Assembly (NCBI RefSeq): GCF_025685575.1
Contig: NZ_JAGSYD010000003.1
Span: 496,001 to 560,000 of the forward strand
DNA from: Granulicella cerasi
Lineage (GTDB): Bacteria > Acidobacteriota > Terriglobia > Terriglobales > Acidobacteriaceae
Direction of reading: 5' to 3'
DNA: 64,000 bases
Shown: piece after piece, positions 13,525-21,971 of the stretch
Layout: every line of letters begins with the position of its first letter
Numbering within the stretch: the stretch's first letter is position 1
Notes under the pieces: model-generated
The model's input: the letters and a program-made list of their open reading frames with translations, nothing else
What the model was told of the DNA's origin: nothing
Databases searched by the model: none
Program-made: the position numbers and the translations under genes

Positions 13525-14490
13525 AACCGTCGCCGTAAAGATCGGACAGGAGCAGAAGATGCGTATCCCCGTTCACACGCTTGAGGGCCTGGTGTGCTGG
13601 GGACAAGTCCAGTGTTCGCCACCGGTGTTGGCCATGTGTTGCGAGAAAGGTGTCGGGGTTTCGTTTCTTTCGGAGCAGGGTCGTTTTCTAGCGCGCGTAC
13701 AGGGTCCCGTATCGGGCAATGTATTGCTGCGCCGACAGCAATACAAGCGATGCGATGGAGGCGAACAAGCACTTCCCACCGTGCGGATGATCATCACCGC
13801 GAAGATCGCAAACAGCCGCACCGTACTGCTGCGCGCGGCGCGAGAGTCCGCTTCAACTCACGATGCAGAACAGCTTCGGGCTGCAGCACAAAGGCTACAG
13901 TGGATCGGCCTCGACGTTCCGCAAGCGCCCAACATCGAAGCCGCGCGCGGACATGAAGGTCTGGCCGCGCAGGAGTATTTCTCCGTCTTCAAATGCATGG
14001 TAGGCGGCGACAGAGAGGCCTTCGCCTTCCAGGGAAGATCACGCCGTCCCCCCTGGACCGCTGCAACGCTCTACTGAGCTTCGCCTACGCCTTGCTGCGT
14101 CACGATATCGAGTCTGCGCTCGAAAGCGTGGGACTTGATCCTGCGGTGGGCTTCCTGCACGCCGATCGCCCCGGCAGGCCCAGCCTGGCCTTGGACATGA
14201 TGGAGGAGCTGCGTTCGCCGCTTGCGGACAGGCTTGTGCTGTCCCTTATCAACCGACGCCAACTGCAGGCCAGAGATTTTCTCGTGCAGGACGGCGCCGG
14301 TGTCCACATGGAGGACGAGGCTCGCAAACAGGTCATAACCGCCTGGCAGGTGAGGAAGCAGGAAGAGATCCTGCATCCCTTTCTGGGCGAGCGCATTGAG
14401 TTGGGCTTGATTCCCTACGTCCAGGCGCTGCTTCTGGCTCGCTATATTCGCGGCGGCCTGGATGCGTACCCAGCATTCCTCTGGAGATGA
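13460..14490 (+). pseudogene. cas1: cas1 integrase, split by a -1 frameshift at a C6 run (14048-14053)
   Basis: Cas1 is the metal-dependent integrase of spacer acquisition. The first frame (13460-14077, 205 residues) starts MRKLLNTLHVMTQGAYL, carries the catalytic Glu166 (GHEGLAAQEYF) and runs to FQGRSRRPP. It then reads into nonsense and stops. The rest of the protein continues at once in the neighbouring frame (LDRCNALLSFAYALL, then catalytic His234 in FLHADRPGRP, Asp246 and Glu249 in LALDMMEEL) to 14490. One extra C in the six-C run would restore exactly 343 residues, the normal subtype I-C length, and the RSRRPP-x-D-x-x-NALLSFAY motif. All catalytic residues survive. It could be a real mutation, a homopolymer read error or slippage-rescued. 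Confidence 0.9.
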
Positions 14491-14496
14491 ACCAAA

Positions 14497-14787
14497 GTGC
14501 TTGTCTTGGTCAGCTACGACGTGAGTACGCGCGATGATGCCGGACGCAAACGCCTGCGACGGATAGCGCGGTTATGTGAAGACCGCGGGCAGCGCGTGCA
14601 GAACTCCGTTTTTGAGTGCGACGTGGACGCTGCACAATGGGTCACGTTCCGCGCTACACTGCTGGCAGAAATGTCTCCTGAGGAAGACAGCTTGCGCTTC
14701 TATTTTTTGGGCAACGAATGGAAGCGCCGCGTCGAGCATATGGGCACCAAGCCGTCCTACGACCCGCAGGGCCCGCTCATCCTGTAG
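14497..14787 (+). CDS. cas2: CRISPR-associated protein Cas2 (type I-C)
   Basis: Small ferredoxin-fold partner of Cas1 in the adaptation complex. The 96 residues open with LVLVSYDVST (Asp8 is the conserved position) and contain QNSVFECDVDAAQW and DSLRFYFLGNEWKRR, typical of I-C Cas2. The start is GTG at 14497, six bases after the cas1 stop. Last cas gene; the leader and array follow directly on the same strand. Confidence 0.95.
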   Translation: MLVLVSYDVSTRDDAGRKRLRRIARLCEDRGQRVQNSVFECDVDAAQWVTFRATLLAEMSPEEDSLRFYFLGNEWKRRVEHMGTKPSYDPQGPLIL

Positions 14788-14990
14788 AGTTCTCCCGCGG
14801 AGAACGGGGTGTACGCGCACCTGAAGCGCGCACGAAAACCCTGGCAGGTTCGCGTAAGGGCTAAACAACGCATAATTCGGTACTTGGCACTCATGCTCGG
14901 AGCCAGAGGCTACTTAGTCCTCGCATCTGGACGGAGGTTCGCGGAAATGCGAAGCTAAAGCTGACGAGTCCCAGCGTTACGAGGCTCGGA
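14788..14990 (+). promoter_or_regulatory. CRISPR leader
   Basis: 203 bp between cas2 and the first repeat with no plausible gene. It should carry the array promoter and the Cas1-Cas2 recognition sequence. A nonamer AGGTTCGCG occurs twice (14846-14854 and 14935-14943), 89 bp apart, and CATAAT at about 14870 could be a -10 element. Leader polarity agrees with the decayed repeat at the far end of the array. Confidence 0.75.
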
Positions 14991-17900
14991 GTCGCTGCCC
15001 CCACGGGCAGCGTGGATTGAAACACGCTGCCTCCCGGTGTGCGCGGTTGCGGTTGTGTCGCTGCCCCCACGGGCAGCGTGGATTGAAACCAATGCACCGG
15101 CGGATCGCCGAGAGGACCGGTCGGGTCGCTGCCCCCACGGGCAGCGTGGATTGAAACCTCATGGGCACGGGCACAGCCAACGGCACCAGGGCGTCGCTGC
15201 CCCCACGGGCAGCGTGGATTGAAACAGGGTTACGATCACGTCATCGATGGCTCGGCTGTTGTCGCTGCCCCCACGGGCAGCGTGGATTGAAACTGGCCGA
15301 GCTTCGCCCCGCAGTCGAAGCACACTTGCGTCGCTGCCCCCACGGGCAGCGTGGATTGAAACGCGTCACGAGCTGGAGCGAGGACGAGGACGGCGTGCTG
15401 TCGCTGCCCCCACGGGCAGCGTGGATTGAAACTACGGTGGCAACACCACGGTGGCCGTGGATCATGTCGCTGCCCCCACGGGCAGCGTGGATTGAAACTA
15501 TCACCGTCCACGATCTCAAGATCACCTAACCAGTCGCTGCCCCCACGGGCAGCGTGGATTGAAACACCCAGGCAACGCAGGGAGCGATGTCGCGGAGAAA
15601 GTCGCTGCCCCCACGGGCAGCGTGGATTGAAACGCCTCGACGACCTGCTTTACGATCTGGTCCCTCGGGTCGCTGCCCCCACGGGCAGCGTGGATTGAAA
15701 CACATCGGCAGCATCGCGCGTGGCGGTGGCGGCTTGTCGCTGCCCCCACGGGCAGCGTGGATTGAAACAGGCTGTACCCTCGCAAATCGTCGCCGCTGTA
15801 CGTCGCTGCCCCCACGGGCAGCGTGGATTGAAACAATTGCCCTCCAACGGCGCCGCGGTCGGCGCGGGTCGCTGCCCCCACGGGCAGCGTGGATTGAAAC
15901 AAGGGTGGCGACCAGCGCCAGAAGGAGGTTTGTGAGTCGCTGCCCCCACGGGCAGCGTGGATTGAAACGTGGAGTGGCTGATGGGATGGCCTATCCGCTG
16001 GAGTCGCTGCCCCCACGGGCAGCGTGGATTGAAACTGCCGGAGCGTATCGCCCTCCGGCGTGGCCTGCGTCGCTGCCCCCACGGGCAGCGTGGATTGAAA
16101 CGCAGGCGACTGCGGCGGTGATGACGGCAAAGGACGGTCGCTGCCCCCACGGGCAGCGTGGATTGAAACGCTGATTTGGAGTTGATCGCTGATCTCGGCA
16201 TTGTCGCTGCCCCCACGGGCAGCGTGGATTGAAACAGCGAAGGCATATTTGCGAACCGAGCGGATCTCGTCGCTGCCCCCACGGGCAGCGTGGATTGAAA
16301 CATCGTCACTCTTGGAACCGGCAAGTTCGGCTCGGGTCGCTGCCCCCACGGGCAGCGTGGATTGAAACGACGAATTACGCGATGCTGCCTCACTCCCTTT
16401 AGTCGCTGCCCCCACGGGCAGCGTGGATTGAAACAGATGAGGCACACTCGCAGAGGTCGCGAAGGCGGTCGCTGCCCCCACGGGCAGCGTGGATTGAAAC
16501 TCCGCTGCACCACTGGTACTGTCGCGCTGGTCCGTCGCTGCCCCCACGGGCAGCGTGGATTGAAACACCTCGTCTGCATACACCTTCACGCAAGGCACCG
16601 TCGCTGCCCCCACGGGCAGCGTGGATTGAAACAAAAAAGTTACGAACTGCCGAAGCTGCAATCAGGTCGCTGCCCCCACGGGCAGCGTGGATTGAAACCA
16701 CCACCGCCGCTGCCACCGCCGCCGGCATGTCGTCGCTGCCCCCACGGGCAGCGTGGATTGAAACACGGGCGTATCGGTAGGGCGGTTGAATATAATCGTC
16801 GCTGCCCCCACGGGCAGCGTGGATTGAAACACTTGGCCGCCGAACACGATCGCAGGAGTGAACGTCGCTGCCCCCACGGCAGCGTGGATTGAAACGTGTT
16901 GTACATGATGGGACCCGGCGAGTTGCGCCGTCGCTGCCCCCACGGGCAGCGTGGATTGAAACACCACGCCGCCGACCACGCGTAACGGCTCCCTCAAGTC
17001 GCTGCCCCCACGGGCAGCGTGGATTGAAACGCCGTTGCCAACGGCGAGATCGCTGCCAACTCCGTCGCTGCCCCCACGGGCAGCGTGGATTGAAACTTCG
17101 CGCGCTATATCTTTTGCGCGGCGATCGCGGCCGTCGCTGCCCCCACGGGCAGCGTGGATTGAAACCAGGTAGCCCCCGAAGTCGCAGGGGTCGAAACTGT
17201 CGCTGCCCCCACGGGCAGCGTGGATTGAAACCAGGTAGCCCCCGAAGTCGCAGGGGTCGAAACTGTCGCTGCCCCCACGGGCAGCGTGGATTGAAACCCG
17301 CCATCGTGCCAGCCACACCACACAGCGCCACGTCGCTGCCCCCACGGGCAGCGTGGATTGAAACGTTGCCGGCGTGATGCGAGTACCTTGCACAGTCCGT
17401 CGCTGCCCCCACGGGCAGCGTGGATTGAAACATGCAACCAAGCATCGTGAATGCAACCACGAAGAAGTCGCTGCCCCCACGGGCAGCGTGGATTGAAACA
17501 GGTCGACATCATCTGCCCCAACGGCATCTTCTGTCGCTGCCCCCACGGGCAGCGTGGATTGAAACAGCCGATTGATGGAGGGCTGATGGAAGCCGTAGCG
17601 TCGCTGCCCCCACGGGCAGCGTGGATTGAAACCAGCGCGCAGCGGAGACCGCGAGGCTGCAGGCCGGTCGCTGCCCCCACGGGCAGCGTGGATTGAAACT
17701 CCTCAAGTGCCGCAGGTCGCTGCTGTTGATCTCGTCGCTGCCCCCACGGGCAGCGTGGATTGAAACGGCTGATAGGTGTCGAGGTTGAGCTCAGCATCCG
17801 GGTCGCTGCCCCCACGGGCAGCGTGGATTGAAACACCAGTGGTGGGGCCACGCTTACGCGAGCACTCTAGTCGCTGCCCCCACGGGCAGCGTGGATTGAA

Positions 17901-18237
17901 ACTCCAGACCTGCGAATCCCAAAGAGACACCGGGGATGTCGCTGCCCCCACGGGCAGCGTGGATTGAAACGTTGCGTCGGGGTGACGGAAACGAATCATA
18001 TGCTGTCGCTGCCCCCACGGGCAGCGTGGATTGAAACTGCAGGGGCAGCGGATGACCCGCATAGGGTAGCAGTCGCTGCCCCCACGGGCAGCGTGGATTG
18101 AAACCAACACTTCGCCGAGCTGTGCCTCGTCCATCTCGTCGCTGCCCCCACGGGCAGCGTGGATTGAAACGTACTGGAGCACCAGCAGCGGATGCGTGTG
18201 GAACGTCGCTGCCCACACGGGCAGCGTGCATCGAATC
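14991..18237 (+). CRISPR. type I-C CRISPR array: 49 repeats, 48 spacers
   Basis: The repeats are 33 bp. They begin GTCGCTGCCCCCACGG and end CGTGGATTGAAAC, the usual I-C ending, with an internal 7-bp stem GCTGCCC/GGGCAGC around CCAC. I located repeat starts at 14991, 15057, 15125, 15193, 15261, 15330 and so on up to 18138, plus 18205. Spacers are 33-37 bp. Repeat 29 (16864-16895) has lost one G of the stem (32 bp). The last repeat (18205-18237) has several changes (GCCCACACGG; GTGCATCGAATC) and marks the leader-distal end. Spacers 33 and 34 are identical. Transcription is from the cas side. Confidence 0.99.
17166..17264 (+). repeat. duplicated spacer-repeat unit (spacers 33 and 34)
   Basis: Spacers 17166-17198 and 17232-17264 are identical over all 33 bases (CAGGTAGCCCCCG... 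to ...TCGAAACT) with repeat 34 between them. This is most simply a one-unit duplication by recombination between repeats or replication slippage. Confidence 0.95.
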
Positions 18238-18282
18238 GGCTTCCGGCTCACGCGCGCAGCGCTCATGAATCCATTGGAAGGT

Positions 18283-18960
18283 TTACAACCGCAGCCCGCT
18301 CCTGACGAGCGCGCTCTCTTCGAAATGTTCCAGCAAATCGGCGATGCCGTCATAGACTTCAACGCAACCTGCGTCCATCAGTTCTTGCTTCGACCATCCG
18401 CCAGTCGTCAGTCCGATCGTTCGTACGCCAGCGAGACCTGCGGCTTCAGCGTCGTAGGGTGTATCGCCTAGAGCGATGCAGTGCTTTGCCTGCAGCTTGA
18501 GTCGATGCACCGTCGCACTAAAAATATCCGGGTGCGGCTTTGCCTTGGACGCGTCATCGGCAGAAGTTTGCTCCTCCACCAAATCATCGATGTTTGCAAT
18601 CTTGCGATAGTCATCGATCTCCTGCCGGTTGGCGGAGGTTGCCAGAGCGAATCGGATGTCCGCCGCTTGCACACGCTGGACGAACTCTCGTACCAGAGGG
18701 AACGGTCGCACTTGTGGCAGATAGTCCTGCCTGAAGACGAAGGAACGATAGGCCTTCAGTGACTCTTCGACATGTTTGCGTTTCCACCAGGGTACAAACA
18801 CCGGAATCAATTCATCCCCGCCTTTGCCTATTTGACGGCGAACATCTTCCAGCTCCAAGTCAATCCCCATCTCAGCAAAGGCCACTTGCCAAGCCTGCGC
18901 ATGAAGCCAGTTGCTCTCTACGAGGGTTCCATCGATATCGCACAACAGCGCTTCCACCAT
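18283..18960 (-). CDS. HAD-superfamily hydrolase (phosphoglycolate phosphatase-like)
   Basis: Probably a cytoplasmic phosphatase or phosphomutase for a small phosphorylated metabolite. 225 residues. HAD motif I is DIDGTLVES (Asp8 nucleophile, Asp10), motif II LATSANR around 106, motif III lysine in SKAKPHPDIF around 139, and motif IV GDTPYDAEAA around 164. An alpha-helical cap lies between motifs I and II, as in subclass C1. Substrate cannot be told. It is transcribed towards the array end and divergent from the PIG-L operon, so it need not work with either. Confidence 0.88.
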   Translation of the reverse strand: MVEALLCDIDGTLVESNWLHAQAWQVAFAEMGIDLELEDVRRQIGKGGDELIPVFVPWWKRKHVEESLKAYRSFVFRQDYLPQVRPFPLVREFVQRVQAADIRFALATSANRQEIDDYRKIANIDDLVEEQTSADDASKAKPHPDIFSATVHRLKLQAKHCIALGDTPYDAEAAGLAGVRTIGLTTGGWSKQELMDAGCVEVYDGIADLLEHFEESALVRSGLRL

Positions 18961-19025
18961 GCAAGATGAGATGCCTTCTTCGTCATTCGTGAAATCTGCA
19001 TCCTACGTAGTCAGTCGGAGAATTC

Positions 19026-19703
19026 ATGAAGAGCCTAACGTCTGAGAAAGAATGGCTGGAGGCTCTCGCGGCTATTCCGGCATTCGTCGCCCCTGTCGCG
19101 AGAGTGGTCTTCGTCGCGCCTCATCCTGACGACGAGACCCTGGCAGCTGGTGGCTTACTCGCGGCGCTCGCTCAGGCGGGGGTTCCTGTGACGATCGTTG
19201 CGGTGACCGACGGCGATGCCGCTTATTCCCCCGAAGGAGACGCAGAGCTTGCAGCCCTCCGAATCCGGGAACAGATTGCAGCGCTCGCAGTTCTGGGTAT
19301 CCCCGAGTCTTCGATCATTCGACTTGGTTATCCGGACCGCTGCGTGAATGAGCACGAGACTGCGTTAGCAGAACATCTGGTCAACCTCATCCGACCCGAT
19401 ACGACGCTCATCGCTCCCTGGTCAAAGGACTTCCATTCAGATCACGAAGCTGCCGGGCGCGCGGCAGAAGTCGCCGCAGAGAGAACGGGAGTTCGCTTAG
19501 TGCGGTGGTTCTGGTGGAGTTGGCATCAACACACCCCTGCGGAACTCGAGTCACTATCGCTCACGAAATTCGCTCTCGACGAAGGCGGGTTACAACGCAA
19601 GCTGCGAGCGCTCTCGGAACACCGTTCTCAACTTGGTGACGATGCCATTCTTCCCGACGATCTCTTAGCTCCAGCACACCGCTCTTTCGAGGTCTTCGGA
19701 TGA
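19026..19703 (+). CDS. PIG-L family deacetylase (LmbE-like)
   Basis: Zinc-dependent deacetylase family acting on N-acetylglucosaminyl groups of small conjugates (bacillithiol, mycothiol, GPI-type precursors and others). 225 residues. The zinc motif is APHPDDE (His33, Asp35, Asp36), with a further candidate ligand in FHSDHEAAGR. No signal peptide, so probably cytoplasmic. The start follows GGAGAATTC-ATG. The stop overlaps the next ATG (ATGA). First gene of a four-gene coupled operon with a methyltransferase, a GT2 and an acyl-CoA-dehydrogenase-like protein. This suggests a small glycoconjugate whose identity is unknown. Confidence 0.9.
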   Translation: MKSLTSEKEWLEALAAIPAFVAPVARVVFVAPHPDDETLAAGGLLAALAQAGVPVTIVAVTDGDAAYSPEGDAELAALRIREQIAALAVLGIPESSIIRLGYPDRCVNEHETALAEHLVNLIRPDTTLIAPWSKDFHSDHEAAGRAAEVAAERTGVRLVRWFWWSWHQHTPAELESLSLTKFALDEGGLQRKLRALSEHRSQLGDDAILPDDLLAPAHRSFEVFG

Positions 19704-20284
19704 ATGAGCCCATCACTCCTTCCTCACGCGCGTTCTTTGAAGAGATGTACGCCGCAAACCCTGATCCGTGGAACTTCGCATGTAGCGCGTACGAATTGTC
19801 CCGTTATGACGCGCTCATTTCCACTCTCCAAGGCCAGCGGTTCAAGAACGCTTTCGAGCCTGGATGCTCTATCGGTGTGCTGACACAACGTCTGGCTCCG
19901 CATTGCGATTCGCTGTTCGCCATGGATTTGTCACTCAACGCAGTTGAGCGAGCACGTCAGCGTTGTGCCAGGTTTCCCCATGTTCAAGTCGAACAGGGTT
20001 CCGCCCTTGAGGCAGCTCCTGGTTCCATTGATTTGTTGGTCCTCAGCGAAATTGGCTATTACTTCTCCGCCGATGTACTGAGCGAGTGGTCAGATCGTCT
20101 CATCGCCAGCATGGTTGCGGACAGCACGATCCTTGTGGCGCATTGGCTAGGCGACTCCAGCGACCATCAGCTAGGCGGCGACGAGGTTCATGCCATCATC
20201 GGCGAGCGAGCTCGCCATCACCGTTACGACATCGCACTCTCACAGCGAAATGAAGACTTCCGTCTTGATCTTTGGAAACGCTGA
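19700..20284 (+). CDS. SAM-dependent methyltransferase, NodS-like
   Basis: Class I methyltransferase of 194 residues. The N-terminal signature FFEEMYAANPDPWNF and YELSRYDALI is that of the NodS family, whose namesake N-methylates chitooligosaccharide Nod factor precursors after deacetylation. The SAM-binding loop is FEPGCSIG (around 52-59), the acidic strand end AMDLS and the post-motif region VLSEIGYYF. It is coupled to the upstream PIG-L deacetylase (ATGA), and a deacetylase-then-N-methylase order fits the NodB/NodS logic (inference only). The actual acceptor is unknown. Confidence 0.88.
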   Translation: MNEPITPSSRAFFEEMYAANPDPWNFACSAYELSRYDALISTLQGQRFKNAFEPGCSIGVLTQRLAPHCDSLFAMDLSLNAVERARQRCARFPHVQVEQGSALEAAPGSIDLLVLSEIGYYFSADVLSEWSDRLIASMVADSTILVAHWLGDSSDHQLGGDEVHAIIGERARHHRYDIALSQRNEDFRLDLWKR

Positions 20285-20298
20285 GGCCCCTGACGTCT

Positions 20299-21030
20299 AT
20301 GCATATCGAACCGTATCCATGGCACATCGCAGTTCTTATCCCGGCGCGCAATGAAGAGTTCCTGCTCTCGCGCTGTCTACGATCGGTGCAAGCCGCACGG
20401 GCAGCTCTTCCTCCCGGCGTCACGAGCGATGTGGTTTTCATCGCCGACTGCTGTTCGGACAACACACTTTCATTGGCGAAGGAGATGCTGGGGGCAAGCG
20501 GTGTTGCAGCAAGCTCACAATGCGGAAGCGTTGGCCTTGCTCGCCGTCTGGCCGCACGCATTGCTCTCAAGCGTTGCGCAGGACCGCTCCGGCATTGCTG
20601 GCTGGCGAACACAGATGCGGATTGCGAGGTCCCTGAAACCTGGTTGATCGATCAAATCTCACTCGCGGAGCAAGGAGCCGAAGCGATCGCAGGAGTTGTG
20701 AGCGTCGATTCTTTTGAAGAGCATCCTCCGTACGTTGCGACACGCTTTCGCGACAGCTACCTTCTCAACCCGGACGGCACGCATCCCCACGTTCACGGCG
20801 CAAATCTCGGTGTACGCGCCGATGTGTATCTCGCCGCTGGCGGTTGGAGCGGCCTATCCACTGCGGAGGACCATGATCTCTGGAACCGCGTGATGGCCCA
20901 TGGAAGAGACTGCCGTTCCTTGACAAGGCTGGAAGTCATCACGAGTGGCCGCGTTCGAGGGAGAGCGCCCAACGGATTTGCGGCTGCGCTCGCAGCGCAT
21001 GGCAGCACTCATCCTGAGGTCGCAGCATGA
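20299..21030 (+). CDS. family 2 glycosyltransferase
   Basis: Nucleotide-sugar-dependent transferase with a GT-A fold. About 243 residues from ATG 20299. IAVLIPARNEEFLLSRCL opens the fold, VVFIADCCSDNT binds the nucleotide, NTDADCEVPETWL carries the metal DxD-like motif, and HGANLGVRADVYLAAGGW with AEDHDLWNR is the acceptor-side region. The frame stays open to a TTG at 20272 inside the previous gene, but the ATG at 20299 directly precedes the conserved start of the domain. No membrane segment is obvious. The stop overlaps the next ATG (ATGA). Confidence 0.88.
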   Translation: MHIEPYPWHIAVLIPARNEEFLLSRCLRSVQAARAALPPGVTSDVVFIADCCSDNTLSLAKEMLGASGVAASSQCGSVGLARRLAARIALKRCAGPLRHCWLANTDADCEVPETWLIDQISLAEQGAEAIAGVVSVDSFEEHPPYVATRFRDSYLLNPDGTHPHVHGANLGVRADVYLAAGGWSGLSTAEDHDLWNRVMAHGRDCRSLTRLEVITSGRVRGRAPNGFAAALAAHGSTHPEVAA

Positions 21031-21938
21031 CCCTCATGGAGCAACTTCGCTCGCTGCCGCCACTGCCCTTTATTGGCCGAGGACAGAGTTCCACGTATTT
21101 GCTTTCACTGGCGGAGATTGCGCGCAAGAACCTCTCGCTCGCTCGAGTCGCGGAGGCGCACTTCGATGCCCTCTCGATTCTTGCGGAAGCCGGACGAGCC
21201 CCTGTTCCAGGAGCGCTGTATGGCGTATGGGCCTCCGAAATTCCCGGACAATCTGTCTCACTTTCCGATGGCAAGTTATTCGGGCGGAAACGTTTTTGCA
21301 CGGGCGCTGGCCTGCTCAATCGAGCGCTAGTAACCGTGACGGAGCCAGAGCCGATCCTTCTCGATATCGATCTTGAAAGCTCGCCTCTCAAGATCGACAC
21401 CAGCGAATGGATTACCTCAGCTTTCGCCGACACATCCACCGGGACCGTAACGTTTGATGGAACCCTTGTTTCCGAACATGACCAGATTGGAAGCGCTAAT
21501 TGGTATCTCACGCGCCCCGGCTTCTGGGCTGGAGCTCTGTCGCCTGCAGCCTGTTGGGCGGGAGGCGCGTTAGGACTCGTGGACTGGGCACTGAAGCAGA
21601 AGCGCGATGATCCTCACACTCGCTCTCACTTAGGGGCAATGACAGCGGCGGCATGGAACCTTCGTAGTGCTCTGGCACAAGCTGGCGAACAAGTGGACAC
21701 TCATCCGAAGGACGTTGCGGCGAATCATGAACTTGCTTTGAAGCTGAGGCACGTCATAGAGCAGTGCTGCGCCGATATTCTCACCCGTATCGGTCGCGCT
21801 TATGGACCGCATCCGCTAGCTCTCGATGCAAATGCTCATCGTCGTTACGCGGAGGTAGAGCTATACATTCGCCAATCGCATGCGGAACGCGATCTGGAAA
21901 GCTTGGGCAATCTTGTGTATCGCAGCGCTAACGCATGA
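21027..21938 (+). CDS. short acyl-CoA dehydrogenase-like protein
   Basis: 303 residues, shorter than the roughly 380 of true acyl-CoA dehydrogenases. The middle beta-domain pattern (FGRKRFCTGAGLLNRALV, then SSANWYLTRPGFW-like) and the C-terminal helices (HLGAMTAAAWNLRSAL, AYGPHPLALDANAHRRYAEVELYIRQSHAERDLESLG) resemble the family. The N-terminal helical domain is reduced, and I see no clear equivalent of the catalytic Glu or of the usual C-terminal end. It may oxidise a tethered or non-CoA substrate, or be non-catalytic. Last gene of the PIG-L/NodS/GT2 operon, with ATGA coupling to the GT2. Confidence 0.75.
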   Translation: MTLMEQLRSLPPLPFIGRGQSSTYLLSLAEIARKNLSLARVAEAHFDALSILAEAGRAPVPGALYGVWASEIPGQSVSLSDGKLFGRKRFCTGAGLLNRALVTVTEPEPILLDIDLESSPLKIDTSEWITSAFADTSTGTVTFDGTLVSEHDQIGSANWYLTRPGFWAGALSPAACWAGGALGLVDWALKQKRDDPHTRSHLGAMTAAAWNLRSALAQAGEQVDTHPKDVAANHELALKLRHVIEQCCADILTRIGRAYGPHPLALDANAHRRYAEVELYIRQSHAERDLESLGNLVYRSANA

Positions 21939-21940
21939 AA

Positions 21941-21965
21941 GGACCGCGCTACGAGAGCGCGGCCC
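21941..21965. terminator. hairpin between convergent genes
   Basis: The stem CCGCGCT (21944-21950) with AGCGCGG (21956-21962) extends with GG/CC across one mismatch. It has no T-run. It lies between the stop of the ACAD-like gene and the stop of the oppositely oriented oxidoreductase. Confidence 0.5.
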
Positions 21966-21971
21966 CCACGG

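Noticed and set aside
17715..17721. GTCGCTG inside spacer 41 as an extra repeat
   Set aside because: Only the first seven bases match the repeat start; the rest of the repeat is absent and the spacer has normal length.
14891..18231. Long open frames on both strands within the array, translating to repeats such as FQSTLPVGAAT, SIHAARGGSD, NPRCPWGQR and RCPHGQRGLK
   Set aside because: They are the CRISPR repeat read in different frames; the 33-bp repeat is divisible by three and stop-free in several frames. Such false proteins are common in databases.
6849..18282. Integration of the CRISPR locus at tRNA-Ser as a genomic island
   Set aside because: No second copy of the tRNA 3' end was found at the far side (18238-18282) and no integrase is present. 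Proximity alone is not enough.
20272..20298. TTG start of the GT2 gene within the methyltransferase gene
   Set aside because: It adds nine residues outside the domain and overlaps the previous gene by 13 bp; ATG 20299 directly precedes the conserved start.
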